Source of the DNA: Zoogloeaceae bacterium
GTDB taxonomy: Bacteria > Pseudomonadota > Gammaproteobacteria > Burkholderiales > Rhodocyclaceae
Reading direction: 5' to 3'
Assembly: GCA_031282665.1 (NCBI GenBank)
Contig: JAITDH010000174.1
Coordinates: 1-7,388 of the forward strand
Length of the DNA stretch: 7,388 nt
Shown here: piece after piece, positions 1 through 6,115 of the stretch
Position numbering within the stretch: the stretch's first letter is position 1
How the letters are laid out: every line of letters starts with the position of its first letter
Position numbers and translations under genes: made by a program
Notes under the pieces: model-generated
Told to the model about the DNA's origin: nothing
The model's input: only the letters and a program-made list of their open reading frames with translations
Database searches by the model: none

Positions 1-156
1 GCCAGACGCGCGGCCGCCAAGAAAGCGCGCGATTTCGCCGAAGCCGACCGCCTGCGCGACGAACTCAAAACCGCCGGCATCGTGCTGGAAGACGGCCCGC
101 AGGGGACGAACTGGCGGCGGTCGGGGGTCAGGAATCAGGGATCGGGAGACAGATGA
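1..156 (+). CDS. cysS: Cysteine--tRNA ligase, C-terminal fragment
   Basis: The frame is open from base 1 and ends at TGA 154-156, giving 51 residues of a protein whose start lies outside the window. The residues include [11 protein letters not shown], then [15 protein letters not shown], which is the typical carboxy-terminal end of cysteinyl-tRNA synthetase. This cytoplasmic class I enzyme charges tRNA-Cys with cysteine using ATP, and the visible part belongs to its anticodon-binding C-terminal helical region. Family members usually stop at or just after the WRR. Here 11 further residues ([11 protein letters not shown]) follow, encoded by a short degenerate TCAGGRA-like tandem, so the tail probably comes from run-on into intergenic sequence. 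The next gene starts 49 nt downstream on the same strand with no obvious terminator between, so read-through transcription is possible. The identification is firm although only the end is visible. Confidence 0.92.
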   Translation, partial: ARRAAAKKARDFAEADRLRDELKTAGIVLEDGPQGTNWRRSGVRNQGSGDR

Positions 157-205
157 AAACCGCAACGCATTCCCGGCCATTCGGCCAACGAAGGATTGAT
201 GAAAA

Positions 206-601
206 ATGACGACACGCCGGATTGTCTTGTTGTTTGTCATCACGAACGTCGTGACTGCGTTTGTGTCGTCATTTTTCTTGAAAGATTACTTGCGGACACG
301 TGCGCACACTATCATTGTGCAAAGTGTTGAAAATTGGCTGGTTTCTTGGCGCGTAACGGACAATATCTTTTACAAAGAATGGGCGTTTGATATTTCTGCT
401 GGAAATACAGGCATGGCAAAGTGTTCAATCGAAGGAGTATTTTCGTCATACATCAATATAATTGATCGTTGTTTGGACAAATCGTCTTGCAACGATCTTA
501 TCGATGAAAGAATTGATGATGACTTGATGGATATAATCAACGAAGCCGATGGTATCGAATCGCCCAAGTTTTGTAGCAGAGGATCTTATGGCGAAAATTG
601 A
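206..601 (+). CDS. Small membrane-anchored hypothetical protein with exported Cys-containing domain (paralogue of 750-1118)
   Basis: I do not recognise this 131-residue protein. It begins with a basic stretch (TTRR) and one hydrophobic helix at about residues 6-25, read as an uncleaved signal anchor or signal peptide; the rest is polar and probably periplasmic. Cysteines lie at 73, 89, 95 and 123. The part around 87-101 reads RCLDKSSCNDLIDER, and a SWRV motif lies at 47-50. The next gene has the same SWxV motif and the same C-L-x4-C-x3-IDE pattern, so the two look like diverged duplicates. The ATG at 206 is supported by AAGGA at 191-195 with 10 nt spacing; the ATG at 199 is in another frame. 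The gene is AT-richer than the cysS and purF-operon genes, which suggests acquisition. Disulfide formation between the paired cysteines is an inference. Confidence 0.72.
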   Translation: MTTRRIVLLFVITNVVTAFVSSFFLKDYLRTRAHTIIVQSVENWLVSWRVTDNIFYKEWAFDISAGNTGMAKCSIEGVFSSYINIIDRCLDKSSCNDLIDERIDDDLMDIINEADGIESPKFCSRGSYGEN

Positions 602-613
602 GGCATAGGTTTT

Positions 614-726
614 GTAGGTTGGATTAGCGAAGCGTAATCCGACATTCGTCCACACCGATGCGCAGCATCGCAAATCGAAAAACGGCGAACGATTGTCGGA
701 TTACGCCTTCGGCTCATCCAACCTAC
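614..726. repeat. REP/BIME element, copy 1: two GTAG-type REPs in inverted orientation
   Basis: A forward REP at 614-643 begins with GTAG and contains GTTGGATTA, a GCGAAGCG turn and TAATCCGAC, forming an imperfect palindrome. An inverted REP at 694-726 (TGTCGGATTACGCC to ACCTAC) faces it. Between them a second perfect stem, CGATGC/GCATCG around GCA, lies at 656-670. The GTAG head plus imperfect palindrome matches the class of REP sequences linked to REP-associated tyrosine transposases (RAYTs, TnpA-REP), and two facing REPs make a BIME. Related copies lie at 1801-1872 and 7318-7388. It sits between the two paralogous small genes and could fold in the mRNA and affect stability or termination there. 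No RAYT gene is in the window. Confidence 0.85.
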
Positions 727-749
727 CCAACCCAATCGAGGAATTCACG

Positions 750-1118
750 ATGAAGAAAATAGCGATCAATGCCTTGTTTGTTTTGATACTTTTGGTTTCA
801 AATTGCGTCACTTTTGTACTTTGCATTACTCCCGTTCCCGGACGGAGTGTTTTTGAAGAAGAGTTTGACAGGCGATATGCCATGAAAAGTCTGGAAGACC
901 TGCGTCTTTCCTGGGAGGTCTACTCGTACCTCAAGGCAAACAATGCAAATGAGGCATTGCGGGCTTTGCAATCAAAAATGGATAAAAACCAGTCTATGCT
1001 GGAAACATGTTTGCAAGATTCGGAATGTAAAAGATATATTGATGAAAAAAGTTACAGGGAAATGCTCTCCGACAACCCTTATCCTTCTTGCCATAGCGAA
1101 TGCGACCCGGAGTCTTAG
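750..1118 (+). CDS. Small membrane-anchored hypothetical protein with exported Cys-containing domain (paralogue of 206-601)
   Basis: This 122-residue protein is not recognised. After MKK comes a hydrophobic segment at about residues 4-27, a signal peptide or anchor, followed by a charged, probably periplasmic domain with predicted helices. Cys87 and Cys93 sit in CLQDSECKRYIDE, with exactly the spacing of Cys89 and Cys95 in the upstream protein, followed by IDE at the same offset. SWEV at 54-57 matches SWRV in the upstream protein, and both tails carry further Cys shortly after a Pro (Cys114 and Cys118 here). The ATG at 750 has a strong ribosome site, GAGGAA at 738-743. An in-frame TTG at 693 would translate the inverted REP and is rejected. 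The next gene begins 24 nt after the TAG stop, so the two are probably co-transcribed. Function is unknown. Confidence 0.74.
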   Translation: MKKIAINALFVLILLVSNCVTFVLCITPVPGRSVFEEEFDRRYAMKSLEDLRLSWEVYSYLKANNANEALRALQSKMDKNQSMLETCLQDSECKRYIDEKSYREMLSDNPYPSCHSECDPES

Positions 1119-1142
1119 GGCGGACCATCAGGTAGAAACCAC

Positions 1143-1472
1143 ATGAAACCAACCTCTCGTCTTCGCGTGTGGATCGGTACTCTCTTCATATGGGTCGGTA
1201 CTATCTTGGCAACGGCTGGCTTTTCCGCCGCATTTTCTTCTCTGGCCGTCATACTCTATTATCGCGGATGGCCGCTGGGATCTTTAGTACGTGGCGACGG
1301 AGGCTTGGTTGTGTTTTTCTGTATACCTGCCGTTGGTGCATATTTCCTTTCGCGTAGAGAACACGTCTTGATTGGCAAATGTTTTATCGCAATTCTGGCC
1401 TATATCATGATATTGCCAGTACAGGCAGTCTTTGAAGTGGTCGCGCTTTGTATGCTAGGAGAATGTATCTGA
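1143..1472 (+). CDS. Small three-helix membrane protein, hypothetical
   Basis: A 109-residue, very hydrophobic protein that I do not recognise. Three membrane segments can be seen at about residues 10-38, 54-69 and 76-102. The short N-terminus is basic (KPTSRLR), which favours a cytoplasmic N-terminus, and the RR at 71-72 sits in the loop before the last helix. The segment RREHVLIGKCF (71-81) resembles RRKTGLVEKIF in the following gene, and the overall topology matches, so these two may also be duplicates. The ATG at 1143 has AGGT at 1130-1133 as a modest ribosome site. The gene follows the preceding one by 24 nt and precedes the next by 37 nt, which fits a single transcript. Base composition is AT-rich like its neighbours. 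No enzymatic motif is visible, so it may be a channel-like, immunity-like or scaffold protein; none of these can be supported. Confidence 0.7.
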   Translation: MKPTSRLRVWIGTLFIWVGTILATAGFSAAFSSLAVILYYRGWPLGSLVRGDGGLVVFFCIPAVGAYFLSRREHVLIGKCFIAILAYIMILPVQAVFEVVALCMLGECI

Positions 1473-1509
1473 TGTACAAAATATATTGTCATTGCAGGAA
1501 ATGCGAGTG

Positions 1510-1785
1510 ATGAATTCTTCCATTGCTGTAAAGGTTTTTTTCTATTTTGTGGTAATAATTTACCATTATTTATTGCTGTTTACTCATGCAGGGAATTATT
1601 TTCATGGCGGAACAGTAGTTGAAGCAATAGCCCTTAAAACAATGGGCGTTTTGCTTTTGTGGATGGCTTTCTCTTTACGACGGAAGACTGGATTGGTTGA
1701 AAAAATATTCGTGATATTGTGCTCAATCCTGCCTGTAGTTTACGTTGTTGGATCTCTGATATGGGGATTAAAGCGTCTTTTTTGA
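1510..1785 (+). CDS. Small three-helix membrane protein, hypothetical (possible paralogue of 1143-1472)
   Basis: A 91-residue hydrophobic protein of unknown function. Membrane helices are apparent at about residues 8-26, 36-55 and 63-86, and the tail is basic (GLKRLF). RRKTGLVEKIF at 57-67 parallels RREHVLIGKCF of the upstream protein at the equivalent position before the last helix. The start was chosen at ATG 1510 because AGGA at 1496-1499 gives a normal spacing of about 10 nt. ATG 1501 lies only 1 nt from that site, and TTG 1486 lacks support. The coding sequence has the lowest GC look of the window, with runs of T and A. It is the last gene of the plus-strand cluster, with a REP element and a terminator downstream. 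What role the membrane protein has cannot be said. Confidence 0.64.
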   Translation: MNSSIAVKVFFYFVVIIYHYLLLFTHAGNYFHGGTVVEAIALKTMGVLLLWMAFSLRRKTGLVEKIFVILCSILPVVYVVGSLIWGLKRLF

Positions 1786-1800
1786 AGCGCGAAGCGCCGC

Positions 1801-1872
1801 TATTTTTGGTTTGCGATGCTGCGCATCGTGGGGTACGAATGTCGGATTACGCCTTTGGCTTATCCAATCTAC
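1801..1872 (-). repeat. GTAG-type REP element with adjacent palindrome, copy 2 (inverted)
   Basis: Read on the minus strand, this runs from GTAG (1872-1869) through an imperfect palindrome ending in CGTAATCCGACATTCGTA, then a CGATGC/GCATCG stem, then an A-rich end. The REP half has degenerated (GATTGGATAAGCCAAAGG), whereas the stretch from CGTAATCC to the A-rich end almost matches the copy at 7318-7388. It lies between two convergent transcription units, the usual place for REP elements. Confidence 0.82.
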
Positions 1873-1894
1873 AAAACCAACGCCGCATCACCCG

Positions 1895-1929
1895 CCTCGT
1901 CATTGCGAGGCGCGTAGCGCCCCTTTTTT
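1895..1929 (+). terminator. Intrinsic terminator of the plus-strand small-gene cluster
   Basis: A perfect stem GGCGC (1909-1913) / GCGCC (1917-1921) around GTA is followed by CC and then T6 at 1924-1929, the canonical Rho-independent form on the plus strand. An overlapping alternative hairpin, CCTCG (1895-1899) / CGAGG (1906-1910), is present. The T-run overlaps the purF stop codon at 1929. On the minus strand the same hairpins lack a trailing T-run, so strong termination is expected for the plus strand only. The core, GTCATTGCGAGGCGCGTAGC, resembles half of a repeat widely dispersed in bacterial genomes; that resemblance is from memory. Confidence 0.7.
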
Positions 1930-3467
1930 CAATCCCGGTTTTCTTCTTCGGAGGCGAGTCCGAGCACCATCTGGCGCGAGTCTTCTTCGCTTTCCTCTTC
2001 GTTGTTCGTCCCGCCGTTTCGCCGCGCTTCGATGGAGTTCAGGTATTCGGTCGTCACGTCGCCGGTGATGTAGCGGCCGTTGAAGCAGGATGTGTCGAAG
2101 AGGGAGAGCCGGGGGTTCAGGGCGGTGATGGAGGCTTCCAGCGCTTCCAGGTCCTGGTAGACGAGGGCGTCCGCGCCGATTTCCAGGGCGATTTCGGCGT
2201 CGCTCCTGCCCGTGGCGATCAATTCGGAACGGGTGGGCATGTCAATGCCATAGACATTGGGATAGCGTACCGGCGGGGAGGCGGAGGCGAAATAGACCTG
2301 CCGGGCGCCGGCGGCGCGGGCCATTTCCACGATTTCGCGGCTGGTGGTGCCGCGGACGATGGAATCGTCGACGAGGAGCACGCGCTTGTCCCGGAATTCC
2401 TGTCCGATGGTGTTCAGTTTCTGGCGCACGGATTTCTTGCGCATGGCCTGGCCGGGCATGATGAAGGTGCGCCCGACGTAGCGGTTTTTCACGAAGCCTT
2501 CGCGGTAGGGAAGGTTCAGCTTGCGCGCCAGTTGCATGGCGGCCGGGCGGCTGGAGTCGGGAATGGGGATGACCACGTCGATGGCTTCGGGGGGAATGCG
2601 CGCGCGCACCTTGTCGGCGAGGAACTCGCCCATCGAGAGCCGGGTTTCGTAGACGGAAACGCCGTCCATCATGGAATCGGGACGGGCGAGGTAAACATAT
2701 TCGAAGATGCAGGGGGCGAGCCTGGAACTGGCGGCGCAGGGGTGGGAGAAGAACTGGCGGTCCAGGTCGATGAACACGGCTTCTCCGGGGGCGATGTCGC
2801 GCATGACCTGGAAGCCCAGGGTGTCCAGGGTGACGGATTCGGAGGCGACGAGGTATTCGTAGCCCAGCGCCGTCCGGTGCTTGCCGACGATCAGCGGGCG
2901 GATGCCGTTGGGATCGCGAAAGGCGAGCAGCCCGTAGCCCGCGATCATGGCGACCACGGCGTAGGCGCCCTTCACGCGGCGATGCACGCCGGCAACGGCG
3001 GTGAAGATGGCGTTCGGATCGAGCCGCGCGCCGCGGGCGGCTTCCTGCAATTCGTGCGCGAGCACGTTCAGCAGCACTTCCGAATCGGAATTGGTGTTGA
3101 TGTGCCGCAGGTCCTGTTCGAACATGGCGCGTTTCAGGGCTTGCGCGTTGGTCAGGTTGCCGTTGTGGGCGAGGGTGATGCCGAAGGGGGAGTTGACGTA
3201 GAAGGGCTGCGCTTCGGCGAAATTCCAGGCCGATCCGGCGGTGGGATAGCGGCAGTGCCCGATGCCCCAGTTGCCCAGCAGCGCCCGCATGTTGCGGGTG
3301 CGGAATACGTCGCGCACCAGTCCCGGCCCCTTGTGCAGGTGGAAGGTGTCGGCGTCCGCGGTGGCGATGCCCGCCGCGTCCTGGCCACGATGCTGGAGCA
3401 CCATCAGGCCGTCGTAGAGAAGTTGGTTGACCGGGGTTGTGGCGACTACGCCGAGGACACCGCACAT
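1929..3467 (-). CDS. purF: Amidophosphoribosyltransferase
   Basis: A 512-residue glutamine PRPP amidotransferase, close to the 505 residues of E. coli PurF. This cytoplasmic enzyme makes 5-phosphoribosylamine from PRPP and glutamine, the committed step of de novo purine synthesis. The sequence begins MCGVLG, so Cys2 becomes the N-terminal nucleophile after Met removal; there is no propeptide. Other glutaminase residues are HRGQD (26-30), Arg73 in [13 protein letters not shown] (101-105) and NSDSE (126-130). The phosphoribosyltransferase half has PDSS (303-306), [10 protein letters not shown] (327-336) and the PRPP loop [14 protein letters not shown] (363-376). The cysteines needed for the Bacillus-type 4Fe-4S cluster are mostly absent, so this is the non-Fe-S type. 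The C-terminal tail is acidic (EEESEED). The ATG at 3467 has a weak AGGTG site. The gene is last in its operon, 16 nt after cvpA. No PurR-like operator was seen. Confidence 0.98.
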   Translation of the reverse strand: MCGVLGVVATTPVNQLLYDGLMVLQHRGQDAAGIATADADTFHLHKGPGLVRDVFRTRNMRALLGNWGIGHCRYPTAGSAWNFAEAQPFYVNSPFGITLAHNGNLTNAQALKRAMFEQDLRHINTNSDSEVLLNVLAHELQEAARGARLDPNAIFTAVAGVHRRVKGAYAVVAMIAGYGLLAFRDPNGIRPLIVGKHRTALGYEYLVASESVTLDTLGFQVMRDIAPGEAVFIDLDRQFFSHPCAASSRLAPCIFEYVYLARPDSMMDGVSVYETRLSMGEFLADKVRARIPPEAIDVVIPIPDSSRPAAMQLARKLNLPYREGFVKNRYVGRTFIMPGQAMRKKSVRQKLNTIGQEFRDKRVLLVDDSIVRGTTSREIVEMARAAGARQVYFASASPPVRYPNVYGIDMPTRSELIATGRSDAEIALEIGADALVYQDLEALEASITALNPRLSLFDTSCFNGRYITGDVTTEYLNSIEARRNGGTNNEEESEEDSRQMVLGLASEEENRD

Positions 3468-3483
3468 GATGGCACCTGTGTGA

Positions 3484-3978
3484 TTATCTGAATTGGATTC
3501 GCTGGGCGATTTCTTCCGGCAGCCAGGGCCGGATGGCGAGGACGGCGATTTCCAGCGGCGGGGAGAGTTTCGCTTCCGTCCACCATTCCTGTTTCGGCAG
3601 CGGTGTCATGCCGCCGATGGCAACCAGGACGAGCAGGATGAGGAGCGCCCGCGCCAGGCCGAAGAAAAGTCCCGCGATGCGGTCGAGCAGGCCCAGGCCC
3701 AGGGCGCGGATCAGCTTGCTGGCCAGGATGCGCGCCACCGCCAGGAGCACCAGGGTGGCGATGAATACCGTCGCCCAGCCGGCAAGGACGCGCATGGAAG
3801 GGTCGGCAATCTGGCTGACGAAGAGTTCTTCCCCGATCAAGGGGCCGAAGGCCCGCGCCATGAGAAAGGCGGCCACCCAGGAGAGGAGGGCGATCACTTC
3901 GCCGACGACGCCACGCCAGAGCCCGAGCAACATGGATAGACCGCAGATGGACAATACGCCGTAATCGAAGACGGTCAT
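3484..3978 (-). CDS. cvpA: CvpA family inner-membrane protein
   Basis: A 164-residue membrane protein of the CvpA family, named for its role in colicin V production in E. coli and later linked to envelope stress tolerance; its biochemical activity is not established. Four hydrophobic segments lie at about residues 6-21, 25-42, 65-85 and 102-122. Family features include the start MTVFDYG (E. coli has MVWIDYA), WRGVVGEV near 21-28, and [19 protein letters not shown] at 97-115. A Trp pair lies at 132-133, followed by a short amphipathic tail. Location immediately upstream of purF (16 nt) is the classical arrangement. I see no convincing Shine-Dalgarno sequence before ATG 3978. The gap to the upstream SPOR gene is 31 nt and holds part of a short direct repeat, so translation may depend on coupling or on non-SD initiation. 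Confidence 0.94.
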   Translation of the reverse strand: MTVFDYGVLSICGLSMLLGLWRGVVGEVIALLSWVAAFLMARAFGPLIGEELFVSQIADPSMRVLAGWATVFIATLVLLAVARILASKLIRALGLGLLDRIAGLFFGLARALLILLVLVAIGGMTPLPKQEWWTEAKLSPPLEIAVLAIRPWLPEEIAQRIQFR

Positions 3979-3983
3979 GGTTG

Positions 3984-4020
3984 GGCATGGTCAGATTGGT
4001 CAGGCATGGTCAGGATTGGG
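3984..4020. repeat. Short tandem direct repeat, 19-nt period
   Basis: GGCATGGTCAGATTGG at 3984-3999 recurs as GGCATGGTCAGGATTGG at 4003-4019. The heptamer TGGTCAG appears three times, at 3988, 3997 and 4007. The repeat begins in the SPOR-cvpA gap and runs over the SPOR stop codon (4010-4012) into its last codons. Replication slippage is the simplest origin; a regulatory role before cvpA is possible but unsupported. Confidence 0.6.
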
Positions 4021-4753
4021 GAACGATCTTGGTATTGGCAATGCCGATGCTTTCCATTTTCTGCTGCGCTTTTTCCGCCGCGGCGCGATTGGTGAAGGGG
4101 CCGGCGCGGACACGGGTCTTTTCGCCCAGCGTCTCGGTATAGACCGGGATTTTCAATTCGCCGAGCTTCTTTTGCAGGTTGGCCACGTTGGCGGCGTCGG
4201 AAAAGGCGCCGATCAGGATGATGTGCGGCGCGTTGCCGGCGCTTGCATTGCCGGCGGTATTATTGGCAACCTCGTGGTCGGGAAAGCGTCCGGCGAGGAT
4301 GGCGGCGGCGCGGTCGGCGTCGCTGCCTGCCTTTGTCGGCGCTTTCGTGGAAGGCGTGGATGGCGCGGGCGGCCGGGAAGGGGTCTGCGCGGCAGGCGTT
4401 TCCGGGCGGGGGCGGATCACGGCGACAGGAGGGGAGGGAGGAGAGGACGGGGAAGGCGGAGTGGACGCCGTTTCGTTGGGCGTGAATACGGGCGCGGGAG
4501 GAATGGCGGGCGGCGGCGGAATGTCCTCGGCATCCGTGACGGGCGGCGGCGAGGTGTCCATGCGGATTTCCAGCGGCGTCTCCCCTTCCCCCTTTTGCGG
4601 GATGCTGATGATGGGATCGGAAGAGGAAGGCGATTGTTCCGGGTCCATGGCCAGCAGGAGCGCCGCGGCGGCGACGGTGACGAAGACGAGAGCGCCGATC
4701 AGGCGGCGGCGCGCTTTTTTCTGGATTTGCAACTGGACGTTGTCAGTGGTCAT
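4010..4753 (-). CDS. dedD: SPOR-domain cell-division-type protein, DedD-like
   Basis: A 247-residue, inner-membrane-anchored protein with a peptidoglycan-binding SPOR domain. A short basic cytoplasmic N-terminus (QKKARRR) precedes one helix at about residues 18-35. A long Pro/Ser/Thr-rich periplasmic linker follows at roughly 69-140, and the SPOR domain occupies about 174-245, with IGAFSDAANVANLQKKL and RVRAGPF as recognisable parts. SPOR domains bind denuded glycan at the septum, and E. coli DedD takes part in constriction. Position between folC and cvpA is the same as for E. coli dedD, which supports the symbol even though the linker is not conserved. The start at ATG 4753 has GAGGAA at good spacing; an upstream in-frame ATG at 4813 lies inside folC and is less likely. 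The start overlaps the folC end by 11 nt, implying translational coupling. Confidence 0.9.
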   Translation of the reverse strand: MTTDNVQLQIQKKARRRLIGALVFVTVAAAALLLAMDPEQSPSSSDPIISIPQKGEGETPLEIRMDTSPPPVTDAEDIPPPPAIPPAPVFTPNETASTPPSPSSPPSPPVAVIRPRPETPAAQTPSRPPAPSTPSTKAPTKAGSDADRAAAILAGRFPDHEVANNTAGNASAGNAPHIILIGAFSDAANVANLQKKLGELKIPVYTETLGEKTRVRAGPFTNRAAAEKAQQKMESIGIANTKIVPQS

Positions 4754-6086
4754 GTTCGGAAATTCCTCGCCCCAGGGACACAAGAATGGCGGAGACCATA
4801 TGAAAGGAGCCAAAGGCGACTATTCTATCACTTTCCCGCGCCGCCTCCCTCGCCTGGGCGAATGCCGCCGCCGGATCGGCGTGGCAACTGAAGGAAGCGC
4901 CGGGATCGGCGAGGGCGACCTTTTCCGCCAGCGCCTCCGCCGGCATGCCGCGCGGCCCGGCGAGCGTCGCCAGGAACCAGTGCCGCACCCTGCCGCGCAG
5001 GGCGGCGATGCTGTTTGCCGCGTCCTTGTCCGACAGCATGCCGAGCACCGCGTAGGTGGTTTCGAAAAATCCCATGCCAGAAAGATTTTCCGCCAGCACC
5101 CGCGCGGCCTGCGGATTGTGTCCCACGTCCAGGACGACGGCCGGACGGCCCGGCAAGACCTGGAAGCGGCCGGACAATTCCACATGCGCCAGCCCCTCGC
5201 GGATCGCCTGCATGGGAACGGGCAGGCGGGCGCGCAAGGCATCCAGGGCGGCTAGAGCCAGGGCCGCGTTTTTCAATTGCGCCGCGCCGCGCAGGCCGGG
5301 GTAGGCGAGATTGCGGCGTTCCATGCCGCCATCCGGCTGGCGGTGCCAGTAATGCCATTGCAGGCGATTGCCGTCCTCCTGCCGGAAACCGAAATCGCGT
5401 CCCATGAGGCGCAGCGGCGCGGAGAGGGATTCCGCCCGCGCGACGAGGCTGCGCGGCGGGTCGGCGTCGCCATACAGGGCCGGGCGGCCGGGGCGGAAAA
5501 TCCCCGCCTTTTCGCCGGCGATGCTTTCCCGGTCCTCGCCGAGCCAGCCCTGGTGATCGAGATCAACCGTCGTCACCAGCGCCACGTCCGGATCGTACAG
5601 ATTCACCGCGTCCAGCCGCCCGCCCAGGCCCGTCTCCAGGACCAGCGCCTCGCATCCGGCGGCGGAAAACGCCTGCCACGCCGCCAGCGTGCCGAATTCG
5701 AAATCGGTGAGAAAAACGTCTCCCGCCGCCCGCCGCGCCGCTTCCACCTCGGCAAAGGCCGCGCACAGCGCGGAATCCCCGATTTCCCGCCCGCCGATGC
5801 GCACCCGTTCGTTGTAGCGCAGCAGATGCGGCGAGGTATAACAGCCCGCACGATACCCGGCGCGGAGCAGGATGGATTCCAGGCAGGCCGCCGTCGACCC
5901 CTTGCCATTCGTGCCCGCGATGCTCAGGATCGGGCAGAACGGCCGCTGGCGCAAAACCTCGCCGACCCGCCGCACCCTGTCCAGGCCCAGTTCGATCCCC
6001 GCTTCTCCCCTGGGATGCAGGCTTTCCAGGTAATGCAGCCAGTCGGGAAGGGTGGTGGGAGTGTGAATGATGGCGGGAATGCCCAT
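4743..6086 (-). CDS. folC: Bifunctional dihydrofolate synthase / folylpolyglutamate synthase
   Basis: A 447-residue Mur-ligase-fold enzyme. It adds glutamate to dihydropteroate to make dihydrofolate and then extends the polyglutamate tail of tetrahydrofolates with ATP, in the cytoplasm. Motifs with this start are the P-loop AGTNGKGS (57-64), YTSPHL (83-88), ETGLGGRLDAVN (151-162), DHQGWLG (177-183), EKAGIFR (192-198), GRFQ (306-309), DVGHNPQA (320-327) and LGMLSDKD (348-355). All are characteristic of proteobacterial FolC (E. coli 422 residues). ATG 6086 was chosen because IIHTPTTLPDWLHYLESLHP then aligns with the E. coli N-terminus. GTG 6119 gives 11 more residues, and its GTGA overlaps the stop of the upstream WG-repeat gene, so it remains possible. 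Polyglutamylated folates feed purine synthesis, linking the gene to purF downstream. accD, the usual upstream neighbour in E. coli, is not here. Confidence 0.96.
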   Translation of the reverse strand: MGIPAIIHTPTTLPDWLHYLESLHPRGEAGIELGLDRVRRVGEVLRQRPFCPILSIAGTNGKGSTAACLESILLRAGYRAGCYTSPHLLRYNERVRIGGREIGDSALCAAFAEVEAARRAAGDVFLTDFEFGTLAAWQAFSAAGCEALVLETGLGGRLDAVNLYDPDVALVTTVDLDHQGWLGEDRESIAGEKAGIFRPGRPALYGDADPPRSLVARAESLSAPLRLMGRDFGFRQEDGNRLQWHYWHRQPDGGMERRNLAYPGLRGAAQLKNAALALAALDALRARLPVPMQAIREGLAHVELSGRFQVLPGRPAVVLDVGHNPQAARVLAENLSGMGFFETTYAVLGMLSDKDAANSIAALRGRVRHWFLATLAGPRGMPAEALAEKVALADPGASFSCHADPAAAFAQAREAARESDRIVAFGSFHMVSAILVSLGRGISEHDH

Positions 6087-6115
6087 GTCTCGTCTTGTGG
6101 GGAGGGATTCAATCT

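Noticed and set aside
446..673. Minus-strand 75-codon open frame over the first REP
   Set aside because: It is antisense to the 206-601 gene and its N-terminal part is translated repeat sequence; no ribosome site supports it.
693..749. TTG-initiated upstream extension of the 750-1118 gene
   Set aside because: The extra residues are translated from the inverted REP element, and ATG 750 has its own strong GAGGAA ribosome site before a proper signal sequence.
1783..1810. Small GCGC-GAA-GCGC hairpin just after the 1510-1785 gene as a terminator
   Set aside because: The stem is only 4 bp with a poor T-run; the hairpin at 1909-1921 with T6 is far better.
1719..3491. 590-codon open frame on the plus strand opposite purF
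   Set aside because: It is a GC-driven antisense frame rich in Gly, Val, Asp and His with no recognisable domain, whereas the minus strand encodes a complete PurF with all catalytic motifs.
3446..3988. Alternative minus-strand frame of 180 codons over cvpA
   Set aside because: Arg/Pro/His-rich shadow frame; the overlapping frame gives a well-formed CvpA with membrane helices.
3979..4020. PurR-type operator near purF/cvpA
   Set aside because: No palindrome resembling the E. coli PurR site (ACGCAAACGTTTGCGT) can be seen in the gaps of the operon.
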